The position numbers and the translations under genes are program-made. From Jiangella aurantiaca (GTDB taxonomy: Bacteria; Actinomycetota; Actinomycetes; Jiangellales; Jiangellaceae): 64,000 nt of DNA. This document shows, piece by piece, positions 24,565-32,165 of this stretch. Each line of letters begins with the position of its first letter. Position 1 is the first letter of the stretch. The notes under the pieces are model-generated. The model searched no databases and was not told where the DNA came from. It saw nothing but the letters and a program-made list of their open reading frames with translations. The stretch covers positions 1 through 64,000 of the forward strand of contig NZ_SMLB01000029.1 of assembly GCF_004349105.1 (NCBI RefSeq), read 5' to 3'.

Positions 24565-25403
24565 GCGGCCGCCACGTCCGCACCGTCACCGGCCTGCGCG
24601 CCGAGGGACAGCTCGGCCGCATCGTCCTGGACTGGACGCCGGTTCCCTGGGACACCGTCGTCGATCACTATGCGGTGTACGGCGCGCCCGACGCCGCCGA
24701 CGTCGAGGTCAGCCCGGCGACGCTGCTCACGAAGACGGTCTACCCGCGCTTCGTGCACGGCAGCCTCGGCGGCAACGCCCGCCGGTTCGCCTACCGCGTC
24801 GTCACCGTCGACGCCGCCGGCGCTCGCAGCCGGCCGTCGGCACCGCTCGCGGCCAGCAGCCAGGTCTCGGTGACGTCGACCGGCTCACCGCTCGCGGTGG
24901 TCGGCCGGTACGACGGCAAGGGCCTGGAGTTCGCGCTGTCGCCCAACGGCTACAGCCGCTACCCGGCGACGTTCCCCAACGGCGTCGACTTCCGAGTAGG
25001 CACCGACGCGCCCGGAACCGGCTGGAGCTACCTGCAGCCGGGTCCGGCGGACTCGTGGGCCGGCCGGCGGACGCACACGTTCCGGCTCCGGTTCGACCTG
25101 ACGGCGGCCCCGGCGGGCGAGATGTGGCTGGCGATCTGGTTGATCGACAGCCATGCCACCATCCCCGGCTCGGCGGTCCTTGACGTCAACGGGACGACGG
25201 TGGACCGGCTGCGGTTCGAGGGCGGCGCGACCCGCGGCTCGCTGGAGGGCGACGCCACGGTGCCCGGCACCCGGCTGCGCCCCTCGTACCTGGAGCGGCC
25301 GCTGCCAGCCGGGCTGTTCCGGCCCGGCGAGAACGTCCTGACGCTGGTCAAGGACGAGGGGTCCTGGATCGCCTGGGACGCGATCGGCCTGTTCGAGGTC
25401 TGA
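24561..25403 (+). CDS. Fibronectin III-like plus rhamnogalacturonan-lyase-type beta-sandwich protein, coupled to phoD
   Basis: A 280-residue, all-beta protein. Residues ~8-100 look like a fibronectin type III fold (LDWTPVPWDTVVDHYAVYG; FAYRVVTVDAAG). Residues ~115-280 resemble the C-terminal carbohydrate-binding-like domain of family 4 polysaccharide lyases (RFDLTAAPAGEMWLAIWLID; LVKDEGSWIAWDAIGLFEV). No catalytic lyase domain and no signal peptide are present. Its start overlaps the phoD stop, so equal expression with PhoD is likely. It may be part of a longer ancestral secreted protein, or ride out with PhoD; neither is shown by the sequence. Confidence 0.6.
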   Translation: MSGRHVRTVTGLRAEGQLGRIVLDWTPVPWDTVVDHYAVYGAPDAADVEVSPATLLTKTVYPRFVHGSLGGNARRFAYRVVTVDAAGARSRPSAPLAASSQVSVTSTGSPLAVVGRYDGKGLEFALSPNGYSRYPATFPNGVDFRVGTDAPGTGWSYLQPGPADSWAGRRTHTFRLRFDLTAAPAGEMWLAIWLIDSHATIPGSAVLDVNGTTVDRLRFEGGATRGSLEGDATVPGTRLRPSYLERPLPAGLFRPGENVLTLVKDEGSWIAWDAIGLFEV

Positions 25404-25409
25404 GTCGGC

Positions 25410-26684
25410 TCAGCCGACTGCGGTGGGCTGCACGACCGACCCGTCGGCCATGCGCAGCCGCAGCGTGCCGACGGCGGTGGCGGCCAGCTCGCCGGCGCGG
25501 TCGCCCTCCGGGTCGACCGCGAGCACGTGGCCGACGCGGTCGTTGTTGTCGCGCGGCCGGCGGACCGCCCCAGGAACGTCGAGCTGCCAGCGGGCGACCG
25601 CCGGGTTCGCGTCCAGCTCGTCGCGGCCGTCGACGCCGGTGACGATGCCGTCGACCGGCGGCAGCACGAACGCGACCGCGGCCGTACCGGTCGCGGTGGC
25701 GTCGAGATCCGGCGTCCGGCCGAGCGCGAGGTCGACCAGCAGCGCCAGCGGGTTCACCCCGGTCACGGTGCGGACCAGGTCGAACACGTAGCCGCCGCCC
25801 TGCCGCGGGTTGATCTCGACGATACGGGGTCCCGACGGCGTCAGGCGTAGCTCGGTGTGGCTCAGGCCGTGGGAGTAGCCGATCGCCGTCAGCGCGGCTC
25901 GGACGTGCTCGGTCACCTCGGCGGCGACGGACGGCGGCAGCGGCGCCGGGAAGACGTGCCCGGCCTCGACGAACGAGGGCGTCACGCTCTTGCCGGTGAT
26001 GCCGAGCACCGTCGTCTCGCCGGCGACGGTGACCGCCTCGACGCTGACCTCGGGCCCCTGGAGGACCTCCTCCAGCAGCAGCCGGCGGACCAGCGGCTGG
26101 TTCCGGGTGTTCCGCTCGACGCCGGTGACCTCGTAGAACGCGTCCTTCAGCGCGGCCTCGCCGTCGACCAGGTGCACCGACGTGCCGGAGTTGAGGTCGA
26201 CCGGCTTCGCGACCAGCGGGAACCCCAGCTCCGCCGCGCCGGCCAGCGCGTCCTCCCACGTCGCGGCGACGGCGAACCGCGGGCCGGGCAGCCCGGCCCG
26301 CTGCAGCACCGTCCGGACCGCGTCCTTGCGCACCGCCCGCCGCATGATGTCCGGCGAGGCACCGGCCAGCCCGAGCATCCGGCTCAGCTCGGCGACCGCG
26401 TCGAGGTAGTAGTCGCAGGTCGTGAGCACGCCGTCGACGCGCCGGCGGCAGACGATGCCGATGACGGCGCCGGTCATTGCGGCGCGGTCGTTCGTGTCGA
26501 CGACGATCACCTCGTCGGCGTCGCGCACCACCGGGTGCGGCGCGCCGTCGACGTCCGGGTACAGGGCCGGGTCCTTGGTGAACAGGATGTAGTCGTGGCC
26601 CAGCTCGCGCAGCAGCGGCGGCAGCGCGAGCCCCGTCGACTGCACCCAGCTCTCCACCATGAGCAGCGTCGCCACGTCAGCCAC
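25410..26684 (-). CDS. ATP-grasp ligase, coupled to a nicotianamine-synthase-like gene
   Basis: A 424-residue ATP-grasp enzyme that should join a carboxylate to an amine or hydroxyl through an acyl-phosphate. Residues ~1-110 form the preATP-grasp domain; the ATP lid region has FPLVAKPVDLNSGTSVHLVD near 152-171, and the magnesium-binding core SGPRIVEINPRQGGGYVFDL is near residues 287-306. The C-terminal ~110 residues are the small domain often seen in L-amino-acid ligases. GTG 26684 lies inside the end of the nicotianamine-synthase-like gene (8-bp overlap). The tight coupling suggests it ligates the product of that enzyme, or an amino acid, into a small peptide-like metabolite, possibly a metal chelator. 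Confidence 0.85.
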   Translation of the reverse strand: MADVATLLMVESWVQSTGLALPPLLRELGHDYILFTKDPALYPDVDGAPHPVVRDADEVIVVDTNDRAAMTGAVIGIVCRRRVDGVLTTCDYYLDAVAELSRMLGLAGASPDIMRRAVRKDAVRTVLQRAGLPGPRFAVAATWEDALAGAAELGFPLVAKPVDLNSGTSVHLVDGEAALKDAFYEVTGVERNTRNQPLVRRLLLEEVLQGPEVSVEAVTVAGETTVLGITGKSVTPSFVEAGHVFPAPLPPSVAAEVTEHVRAALTAIGYSHGLSHTELRLTPSGPRIVEINPRQGGGYVFDLVRTVTGVNPLALLVDLALGRTPDLDATATGTAAVAFVLPPVDGIVTGVDGRDELDANPAVARWQLDVPGAVRRPRDNNDRVGHVLAVDPEGDRAGELAATAVGTLRLRMADGSVVQPTAVG

Positions 26685-27540
26685 CCGCCCGGGCCAGGAT
26701 GGCCGAGTTGATGACGTCGTTCACCGGGTGCACCTCCGCGAGGATCTCGAAGCCGTCGAGAGCGGTCGGCTCGACCAGCGGATAGAGCAGCGTGCGCAGC
26801 CCCCGGGCGCTGCGAACGAGTAGGAGAGCGCCCGGCCGCATCGTTCGCGCGAGCCGGCCGAGGATGCGCCGCTTGGCCTCGGCGGTCTCGCCGACCAGCG
26901 CCGCGAGCACGACGACGTCGTAGCCGGACAGGTCCGCGTCCAGGACGTCGACCTCGCGGAAGCAGAGCGCGTCGTACCCGAGTGCCGCTGCGACCCGGGC
27001 GCCGGCCGCCAGCGCCACCGGGTCGCGGTCGAGGTTGTCGACGTGGACGTCGAGGTCGCCGGCCAGGTGCAGCGAGCTCAACGGCAGCGGGCCGGAACCG
27101 ACGAACGCCAACGACCGCGCCCGCCGTGGCAGCGCCGACGCCAGGATGCCGATCTCCATCCGGCTGAGCTGCCGGTAGTTGCCGAGGTACGGGAACCGAG
27201 CCAGCTCGTCGCGCGGCACCGGGCCGGCGACGATGCGGTTCGCCCAGGCCAGCTCCAGCTCGCCCTCGCCCCGGCCGCACAGCGCGCGCAGTCTCGGGGC
27301 GAGCTCCTGGATCTCGACGTCGTTCAGGACCGCCGGGACGGTCTCGGCGGGAGCGGTGAGCACGAGCCCGACCAGCCGGGCGAACAGCCCGTCGACCTCC
27401 GGCCCGGGACGGAGGTCGTCGAGGCCCGCCAGTTCGCGGTACACGTCGCTCACCGACGCAGTAATGTCGTCCGCCGTGAGCCGGCGACGGTCGGTCAAGT
27501 CGGTTTGACCGATTATGTTGCTAGTGAGACTCATGTTCAT
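26677..27540 (-). CDS. Nicotianamine synthase-like protein
   Basis: A 287-residue member of the nicotianamine synthase family, which links 3-amino-3-carboxypropyl groups taken from S-adenosylmethionine. The SAM-binding motif FVGSGPLPLSSLHL is near residue 145, followed by YDVVVLAALVGETAEAK, RSARGLRTLLYPLVEP and HPVNDVINSAILAR, which align along the whole C-terminal half with plant nicotianamine synthases. The N-terminal region also matches (VSDVYRELAGLDDLRPGPEV). Length fits the plant and bacterial (CntL-like) enzymes. The two early ATGs (27540, 27534) overlap a possible -35 element, so GTG 27453 is a real alternative start. No opine dehydrogenase follows, unlike staphylopine loci. Confidence 0.85.
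   Translation of the reverse strand: MNMSLTSNIIGQTDLTDRRRLTADDITASVSDVYRELAGLDDLRPGPEVDGLFARLVGLVLTAPAETVPAVLNDVEIQELAPRLRALCGRGEGELELAWANRIVAGPVPRDELARFPYLGNYRQLSRMEIGILASALPRRARSLAFVGSGPLPLSSLHLAGDLDVHVDNLDRDPVALAAGARVAAALGYDALCFREVDVLDADLSGYDVVVLAALVGETAEAKRRILGRLARTMRPGALLLVRSARGLRTLLYPLVEPTALDGFEILAEVHPVNDVINSAILARAGG
27492..27511. promoter_or_regulatory. Inverted repeat and possible promoter at the 5' end of the nicotianamine-synthase-like gene
   Basis: CGGTCAA and TTGACCG form a 7-bp inverted repeat with a 6-base loop. Immediately upstream on the minus strand lie CATAAT (27512-27517) and, 16 bases further, TGAACA (27534-27539), a plausible -10/-35 pair. The repeat would then sit at the transcription start, the usual place for a repressor site. 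It is unusually AT-rich for this genome. Confidence 0.4.
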
Positions 27541-27606
27541 CGCGGCTGATCATGGCACAGACGAGTGCCGCCGCGCTGACGAACACGCGAAGAACCGCCG
27601 CCGGGC

Positions 27607-28365
27607 TCAGCCCTGCTCGGTCGGGACGAGAATCAGCTCGGCCACGTTGAGCCGAGCCGGCACGGCGACGGCGTACGCGATCGCCTCGGCGATGTCGTCG
27701 GAGGTGATCGTCTCCATCGACCCACGCCATTCCGCCAGCCGCTCCCTGTTGGCGCCGTCCAGCATCCCGTCGCCCAGCTCGGTCGGGACGAGCCCTGGTT
27801 CGACGTTCTTGACCCGGACCCGGCGGGGCCCGAGCTCGGCTCGCAGGTTCCGGGTCAGGTGCGCGACGGCGGCCTTGGTCGCGTCGTAGACGGCGTAGTG
27901 CGGGAAGACCTGGTGTCCGCCGATCGACCCGACGTGGACCAGGTCGGCCGGGCCGCCATCGGCCGCGGCGGCGATGAGATCGTCGGCGAAGGCGCGGCCC
28001 GTGTAGAGCAGGCCGTTGACGTTCGTCGCGATCATCTGGTCCCACTCGCGGGTGTCGGCCGCCTCGAACGGCGCGGCCTGCATGACACCGGCGTTGGCGA
28101 CCACGAGGTCGGCGCGGCCCAGTTCGGCGCGGACGGTGGAGGCCGCGGCAGACAGCGCCTGGTGATCGGTCACGTCGACGGGGAGCGCGAGCGCGCCGAT
28201 CTCCGTGACGAGTGCCTTCAGCCGGTCCTCACGGCGGCCGACGACGGCGACGGCGGCACCGTCGGCGGCGAGCCGGCGGGCCGTCGCCTCACCGATCCCG
28301 CTCGTCGCGCCGGTGACCACCGCGACGCGGCCGGCCAGTCTGTCAGTGCTCTGTGCTGTAGTCAT
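27607..28365 (-). CDS. Short-chain dehydrogenase/reductase (YdfG-like)
   Basis: A 252-residue classical SDR. The cofactor motif TGATSGIG is near residue 17, the NAG motif VVANAGVM near 90, the catalytic Ser in HVGSIGGHQ and the YDATK Tyr-x3-Lys element near 160. ATG 28365 is preceded by GGTGGAGAC. It is divergent from an MmyB-type regulator, an arrangement seen repeatedly in actinobacteria, and is probably controlled by it. The nicotianamine-synthase-like gene follows 66 bases downstream on the same strand, so read-through is possible. Related enzymes reduce serine, 3-hydroxy acids or carbonyl toxins. Confidence 0.87.
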   Translation of the reverse strand: MTTAQSTDRLAGRVAVVTGATSGIGEATARRLAADGAAVAVVGRREDRLKALVTEIGALALPVDVTDHQALSAAASTVRAELGRADLVVANAGVMQAAPFEAADTREWDQMIATNVNGLLYTGRAFADDLIAAAADGGPADLVHVGSIGGHQVFPHYAVYDATKAAVAHLTRNLRAELGPRRVRVKNVEPGLVPTELGDGMLDGANRERLAEWRGSMETITSDDIAEAIAYAVAVPARLNVAELILVPTEQG

Positions 28366-28481
28366 GTCTCCACCGTCGGCCCGGACGAACGGTCCAACCA
28401 GACCGCGTGACGACCAGGAGGACCGACCCTGGGAGTCGCACGGCCACCCAGCGGCGCCGGCCGCGGTCATACGCTCATGGC

Positions 28482-29351
28482 ATGGCTGATGGTGACAACC
28501 GGCTCGGCGAATACCTGCGGGCGCGGCGCGAGCTCGCCCGCCCGGCCGACGTCGGGCTGCCCGACGGTCACGGCCGGCGGCGGGTGCCAGGGCTGCGCCG
28601 CGAGGAGGTCGCGATGCTGGCCGGCGTCAGCGCCGACTACTACGTCCGCCTCGAGCAGGGCCGCGACAAGCATCCGTCCGAGCCGGTCATCGAGTCGCTG
28701 GCCCGGGTGCTCGGCCTCGACGACGACGCCGTCGCCCACCTGCGCGAGCTGGCCCGCCCGGCCACGCGGCGGCGCCGGCCGCACCCGCGGCCGGAACGAG
28801 TGAGCCCGGGCGCGGCGCGGCTGATCCAGAGTTGGGCTTTCACGCCGGCGCTCGTGGTGGGCCGGTACCTCGACGTGCTGGCGGCCAATCCGCTGGCCGC
28901 CGCGCTCAACTCGTGCCAGCGCCCGGGCGCCAACCAGGTGCGCTCGTTCTTCCTCGACCCCGTAGCGCGCGATGTCTACCCGGACTGGGAGGCGCTCGCC
29001 GCCGACACCGTCGCCAGCCTGCGCGCCGCCGCCGGTGCCGACCTCGACGACCCGCGGCTCACCGAGCTGGTCGGCGAGCTGTCGCTGAAGAGCGAGGTGT
29101 TCCGCCGGCTCTGGGCCCGCCACGACGTGCGCGCGAAACTGGCCGGCACCAAGCGGTTCCGGCATCCGATGGTCGGCGAGCTCACGCTGGAGTACGAGAC
29201 CCTGGCCGTCACCAGCGCGCCCGGCCAGCTGGTGATCGCCTATCACGCGGAACCGGGCAGCCCGTCGGAGCAGGCGCTCGCGCTGCTCAGCAGCACCATC
29301 TCCCCGGCGGTGGCCGGAAATCCCGCTGCGGCCGACCACACGCGCATGTGA
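28482..29351 (+). CDS. XRE/MmyB-like transcriptional regulator with ligand-binding domain
   Basis: A 289-residue helix-turn-helix regulator. Residues ~10-85 form a Cro/C1-type HTH (PGLRREEVAMLAGVSADYYV), and residues ~105-270 form the MmyB-like ligand-binding domain, a PAS-related pocket that in a solved member holds a fatty acid (SWAFTPALVVGRYLDVLAAN). ATG 28482 is the first Met before the HTH. It is divergent from the SDR gene across 116 bases and probably represses it. The family is very abundant in actinobacteria; the ligand here is unknown. Confidence 0.88.
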   Translation: MADGDNRLGEYLRARRELARPADVGLPDGHGRRRVPGLRREEVAMLAGVSADYYVRLEQGRDKHPSEPVIESLARVLGLDDDAVAHLRELARPATRRRRPHPRPERVSPGAARLIQSWAFTPALVVGRYLDVLAANPLAAALNSCQRPGANQVRSFFLDPVARDVYPDWEALAADTVASLRAAAGADLDDPRLTELVGELSLKSEVFRRLWARHDVRAKLAGTKRFRHPMVGELTLEYETLAVTSAPGQLVIAYHAEPGSPSEQALALLSSTISPAVAGNPAAADHTRM

Positions 29352-29419
29352 CGATCGAGAGCATGCGCCCGACGGCGTCTTCACGGCGCGGAACGGGCGC
29401 CGTGGCTGGCACCCGCGAT

Positions 29420-29497
29420 ACCGGTGGATGCCCGCGAAACCGGCGGCTGCGGCGGGGATCGGCCCGGCGTCCGTCGGTTTCGCGGGCATCCACCGGT
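29420..29497. repeat. 23-bp perfect inverted repeat (ACCGGTGGATGCCCGCGAAA type)
   Basis: The left arm 29420-29442 (beginning ACCGGTGGATGCCCGCGAAA) is exactly complementary to 29475-29497 with a 32-base GC-rich loop. It shares no sequence with the GTTGATC family copy 25 bases downstream. The two stand in tandem between the convergent MmyB-type gene and the prenyltransferase-fold gene, so one or both may terminate transcription. Confidence 0.8.
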
Positions 29498-29522
29498 TTC
29501 CAGCTCCCTCTGGACACTCCCT

Positions 29523-29594
29523 GTTGATCTTGGAGTTGTTCGGCAATTGGGGGATGAAATGTCCGATGGATGACCGAACAACTCCAAGATCAAC
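29523..29594. repeat. Palindromic repeat, GTTGATCTTGGAGTTGTTCG family, 21-bp perfect arms
   Basis: The 21-base arm 29523-29543 pairs exactly with 29574-29594 around a 30-base centre. The arms are identical to the outer 21 bases of the copy at 22843-22914, while the centres differ. It lies between convergent genes, 44 bases from the end of the following one, as expected for a bidirectional terminator. Confidence 0.8.
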
Positions 29595-29638
29595 ACTGGC
29601 CGGGGGGCGTTCCCCCGGAGGAGGCCAGCGAGCCAGAC

Positions 29639-30517
29639 CTAGCTGCGGCCGTGAGCGAGCAGCGTCCGCACCGCCCACACCGTCTGGTAGCCGCGCCACT
29701 CCAGGGCGCCGGCCGCCGACGCCGAGGCGAAGTCGACGATCCAGCCGCCGTCGTCCTGCTGCAGCCCCTCCAGCCGGTCGAGGTCCTTCTCGACGGCGTC
29801 CGGGTCGAGCAGTGCCCGCAGCGGCCCGCCGGGCTCCGGCGACAGGTCGAGCAGGTGCATCGCCTCGCCCTCGATGCCGCCCTCGACCGGGACGCCGCCG
29901 TCGGCCGGAACCAGGCGGCTGAGGCGCTCCAGCTGGGCGGCCGCCTCGGGCCGGCTGTCGTGGACGGCGTCGAGGAAGACCAGCGAGAACATCAGCTCGT
30001 GGGCGCGCGGCCGCTCGGTCGCGGCGATGGCACGCAGGCAGAAGTCGGCGGCGCGCTCCAGCCAGGGGTGCCCGGCGACGACGGGGTCCAGGCGGGCCGC
30101 GCGGTGGGCCTGGCCGGCGACCGCGCTGGTGATCTGCAAGGACGATTCCGACGGGTCGGCGCCGATCCACCAGTGCGAGGTGCCGGCGGGTTCGGTGACC
30201 GGCAGCGCGAACGGCAGCCCGCCGTCGGGCAGCGTCACCGACGCCAGCCAGTCGCACAGCGGGCCGGCGAGGCCACCGTCGCCGGGGCCGGTCTCGGCCA
30301 GCACCTCGAACGCGTGCAGCGCGGCGCCGGGCTGGCTCTCCGGTGAGCGCAGGTCCGGCTCGAGGCCCCAGCCGAAGCCGCCGTCGGGGTTGCGGTAGCC
30401 GGCCAGCGCGGCCAGCGTCGCCGTACGGTCGCCGGAGCCGGTCAGCAGGGCGAACCGGAGCCGGTCGAGCTGGCGGGCGTGGCCGGCCATGAACGCGGAA
30501 GCAGCGGTGATGTCCAT
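29639..30517 (-). CDS. Prenyltransferase/squalene-cyclase-fold protein of unknown function
   Basis: A 292-residue protein with repeated QW-like elements: NPDGGFGWGLEPD near residue 42, PDGGLPFALP near 98, DGGVPVEGG near 208 and QDDGGWIVDF near 255. These mark the alpha/alpha toroid of terpene cyclases and protein prenyltransferases. The DxDD cyclase motif and the zinc ligands of prenyltransferases are not evident, so an enzyme activity cannot be claimed. It follows the MFS gene by 49 bases on the same strand, at the end of the ECF sigma operon. Confidence 0.7.
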   Translation of the reverse strand: MDITAASAFMAGHARQLDRLRFALLTGSGDRTATLAALAGYRNPDGGFGWGLEPDLRSPESQPGAALHAFEVLAETGPGDGGLAGPLCDWLASVTLPDGGLPFALPVTEPAGTSHWWIGADPSESSLQITSAVAGQAHRAARLDPVVAGHPWLERAADFCLRAIAATERPRAHELMFSLVFLDAVHDSRPEAAAQLERLSRLVPADGGVPVEGGIEGEAMHLLDLSPEPGGPLRALLDPDAVEKDLDRLEGLQQDDGGWIVDFASASAAGALEWRGYQTVWAVRTLLAHGRS

Positions 30518-30566
30518 GCCGCCATACTCGCGCGTCCGGCCGGGTTCGGCTTGAAGGTTTCGGACG

Positions 30567-31832
30567 TCAGCGGGCGCCGACGAGCTCCGCCTCGGCGCAC
30601 CGCTCTACGTGCGGCTCCACGCACGGCTCGTCGGCCGTTGACATCGCCGTCCGGCGGGCCAGGCTGAGCAGCAGCACGCCGGTCAGGACCGCCGTCGCCA
30701 GAACCAGCCAGCCGGCGGTACGGACGCCGCCACCGTCGATAACGGCGCCGACGACCAGCGCGACCGGCAGGAAGGCCAGCCAGGACAGCGCGCTGACGCC
30801 GGACGCGACGCCGGTGCGGACGGTGGACGGGACCGCGTCGTGCAGCAGCTTCGAGAGATGGATGCCGAACAGGATGGTGAGCAGCGCCAGCAGTACCTGG
30901 GCCGGCACGATCAGCACCGCGGCGGCGCCGGTGGTGAGCACCAGTCCGGCCGCGGCGAGCAGGACGGTGGCGCCGGCGGCGATCCGCCGGTCGTCCAGCC
31001 GGACCCGGCCGGCCAGCGCCCCGGCGAAGCCGAACGCCGCCATCAGCGCCGCCCAGTAGGGACCGAACGCGACCGCCGGCACGGCCAGTGCGACCAGCCA
31101 GAGCGGGCCGAATTCGATCAACAGCGACGTGGTGACGGCGGCCAGCACCATCGCCAGCACGATCGGCCGCACCTGACCGCGGCGCCCGAGAGTCCGGTAG
31201 GTCTGACCGAGGTGCGTGCGCAGCGACTCCGACTGCCCGGTCTCGTGCAGCCGCGGCTCGCGGAACCGCAGCAGCGCCACGATCGCCAGGAGCACGAACG
31301 GCACCGTCAGGAAGTAGGTCATGCGCGTCGACAACATGCCGGCCAGCCAGCCGCCGGCCAGTGCGCTGGACATCAGCGCGGCGCTCTCGCCCAGCCGGAT
31401 CCGGCCGATGCTGCGCTCGTACAGGTCGCTGCCGCCCGTCTCCTCCAGCACGGTGTCGTAGACGACGGCGTCCAGGGTGCCGCTGGACATCGCGAAGTAG
31501 ACGCCGAGGGACATGGCGCTGACCATGTACAGCGGCACGCCGGTGCTAAGACCCCCGATCAGCGAGGCGCCCACCATGCCGATCGTCCCGGTGAGCAGCA
31601 CCGACCGACGGCTCCACCGGTCGGCGAGAATGCCGGACGGGATCTCGATCAGCGGCACGACCGCGGCGTAGACGGCGGCCATGATGCCGATGGTGACCGG
31701 GTCGAACCCGATCTCGCTCATGAACAGCTTCTCGATCGGCACCCACAGCAGGACGCCCTGCAGGACGACGGCCAGCTGCAGCGGACGCAGCCGACGACGC
31801 AAGGTGCTCGGGTAGGGCTCGCGCTTCGACAT
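30567..31832 (-). CDS. MFS transporter
   Basis: A 421-residue twelve-helix major facilitator. The loop 2-3 signature SGILADRWSRRSVLLTGT is near residue 66 and EPRLHE lies in the central cytoplasmic loop. The C-terminal ~25 residues are hydrophilic with three cysteines, which is unusual for the family. It stands 69 bases downstream of an anti-sigma gene and is probably co-transcribed with the ECF sigma/anti-sigma pair, so it could be the output of that envelope or redox stress switch. Substrate unknown. Confidence 0.82.
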   Translation of the reverse strand: MSKREPYPSTLRRRLRPLQLAVVLQGVLLWVPIEKLFMSEIGFDPVTIGIMAAVYAAVVPLIEIPSGILADRWSRRSVLLTGTIGMVGASLIGGLSTGVPLYMVSAMSLGVYFAMSSGTLDAVVYDTVLEETGGSDLYERSIGRIRLGESAALMSSALAGGWLAGMLSTRMTYFLTVPFVLLAIVALLRFREPRLHETGQSESLRTHLGQTYRTLGRRGQVRPIVLAMVLAAVTTSLLIEFGPLWLVALAVPAVAFGPYWAALMAAFGFAGALAGRVRLDDRRIAAGATVLLAAAGLVLTTGAAAVLIVPAQVLLALLTILFGIHLSKLLHDAVPSTVRTGVASGVSALSWLAFLPVALVVGAVIDGGGVRTAGWLVLATAVLTGVLLLSLARRTAMSTADEPCVEPHVERCAEAELVGAR

Positions 31833-31901
31833 GGCGGTCTCCGTGACGACGGGACGGGTTCTGCCCGTGCAGTGTCAGCGGGACCGCGGAACGTTACGCC
31901 G

Positions 31902-32165
31902 TCAGCCGGAGGAATCTCGGAACGCGGCCAGCAGCCGCTCGCGGTCCTCGGGTGACAGCGGCACGCCGCCGGACAGCCCGGCCAGGACGTCGGTGGTCTG
32001 CCGCACCTGGTCGACGTAGAGGTGGCAGCCGTCGCAGAGCGAGATGTGGTCGACCACGCGGCGCTCGGCGGCGGGGTCGAGGTCACCGTCGAGGAACGCG
32101 GTGACCAGCTCGACCAGCTCGGCGCAGGCGAGGTGGTCGACGGGGTCGTTCAGCGACTCGGTCAC
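31902..32165 (-). CDS. Zinc-finger anti-sigma factor
   Basis: An 87-residue cytoplasmic protein with a zf-HC2/ZAS motif: DHISLCDGC supplies the His-x3-Cys-x2-Cys core near residue 34, with HLACAEL upstream. Soluble ZAS proteins such as RsrA sequester their sigma factor until the zinc-thiolate site is oxidised. It lacks a membrane helix. GTG 32165 follows GAGGTGCGG and overlaps the stop of the sigma gene by 4 bp, so it is the cognate anti-sigma. Confidence 0.85.
   Translation of the reverse strand: MTESLNDPVDHLACAELVELVTAFLDGDLDPAAERRVVDHISLCDGCHLYVDQVRQTTDVLAGLSGGVPLSPEDRERLLAAFRDSSG

Noticed and set aside
26960-27100. Plain methyltransferase annotation for the nicotianamine-synthase-like gene
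   Set aside because: The SAM-binding fold is shared, but the full-length match, including the N-terminal helical region and the C-terminal HPVNDVINSAILAR stretch, is specific to nicotianamine synthases.
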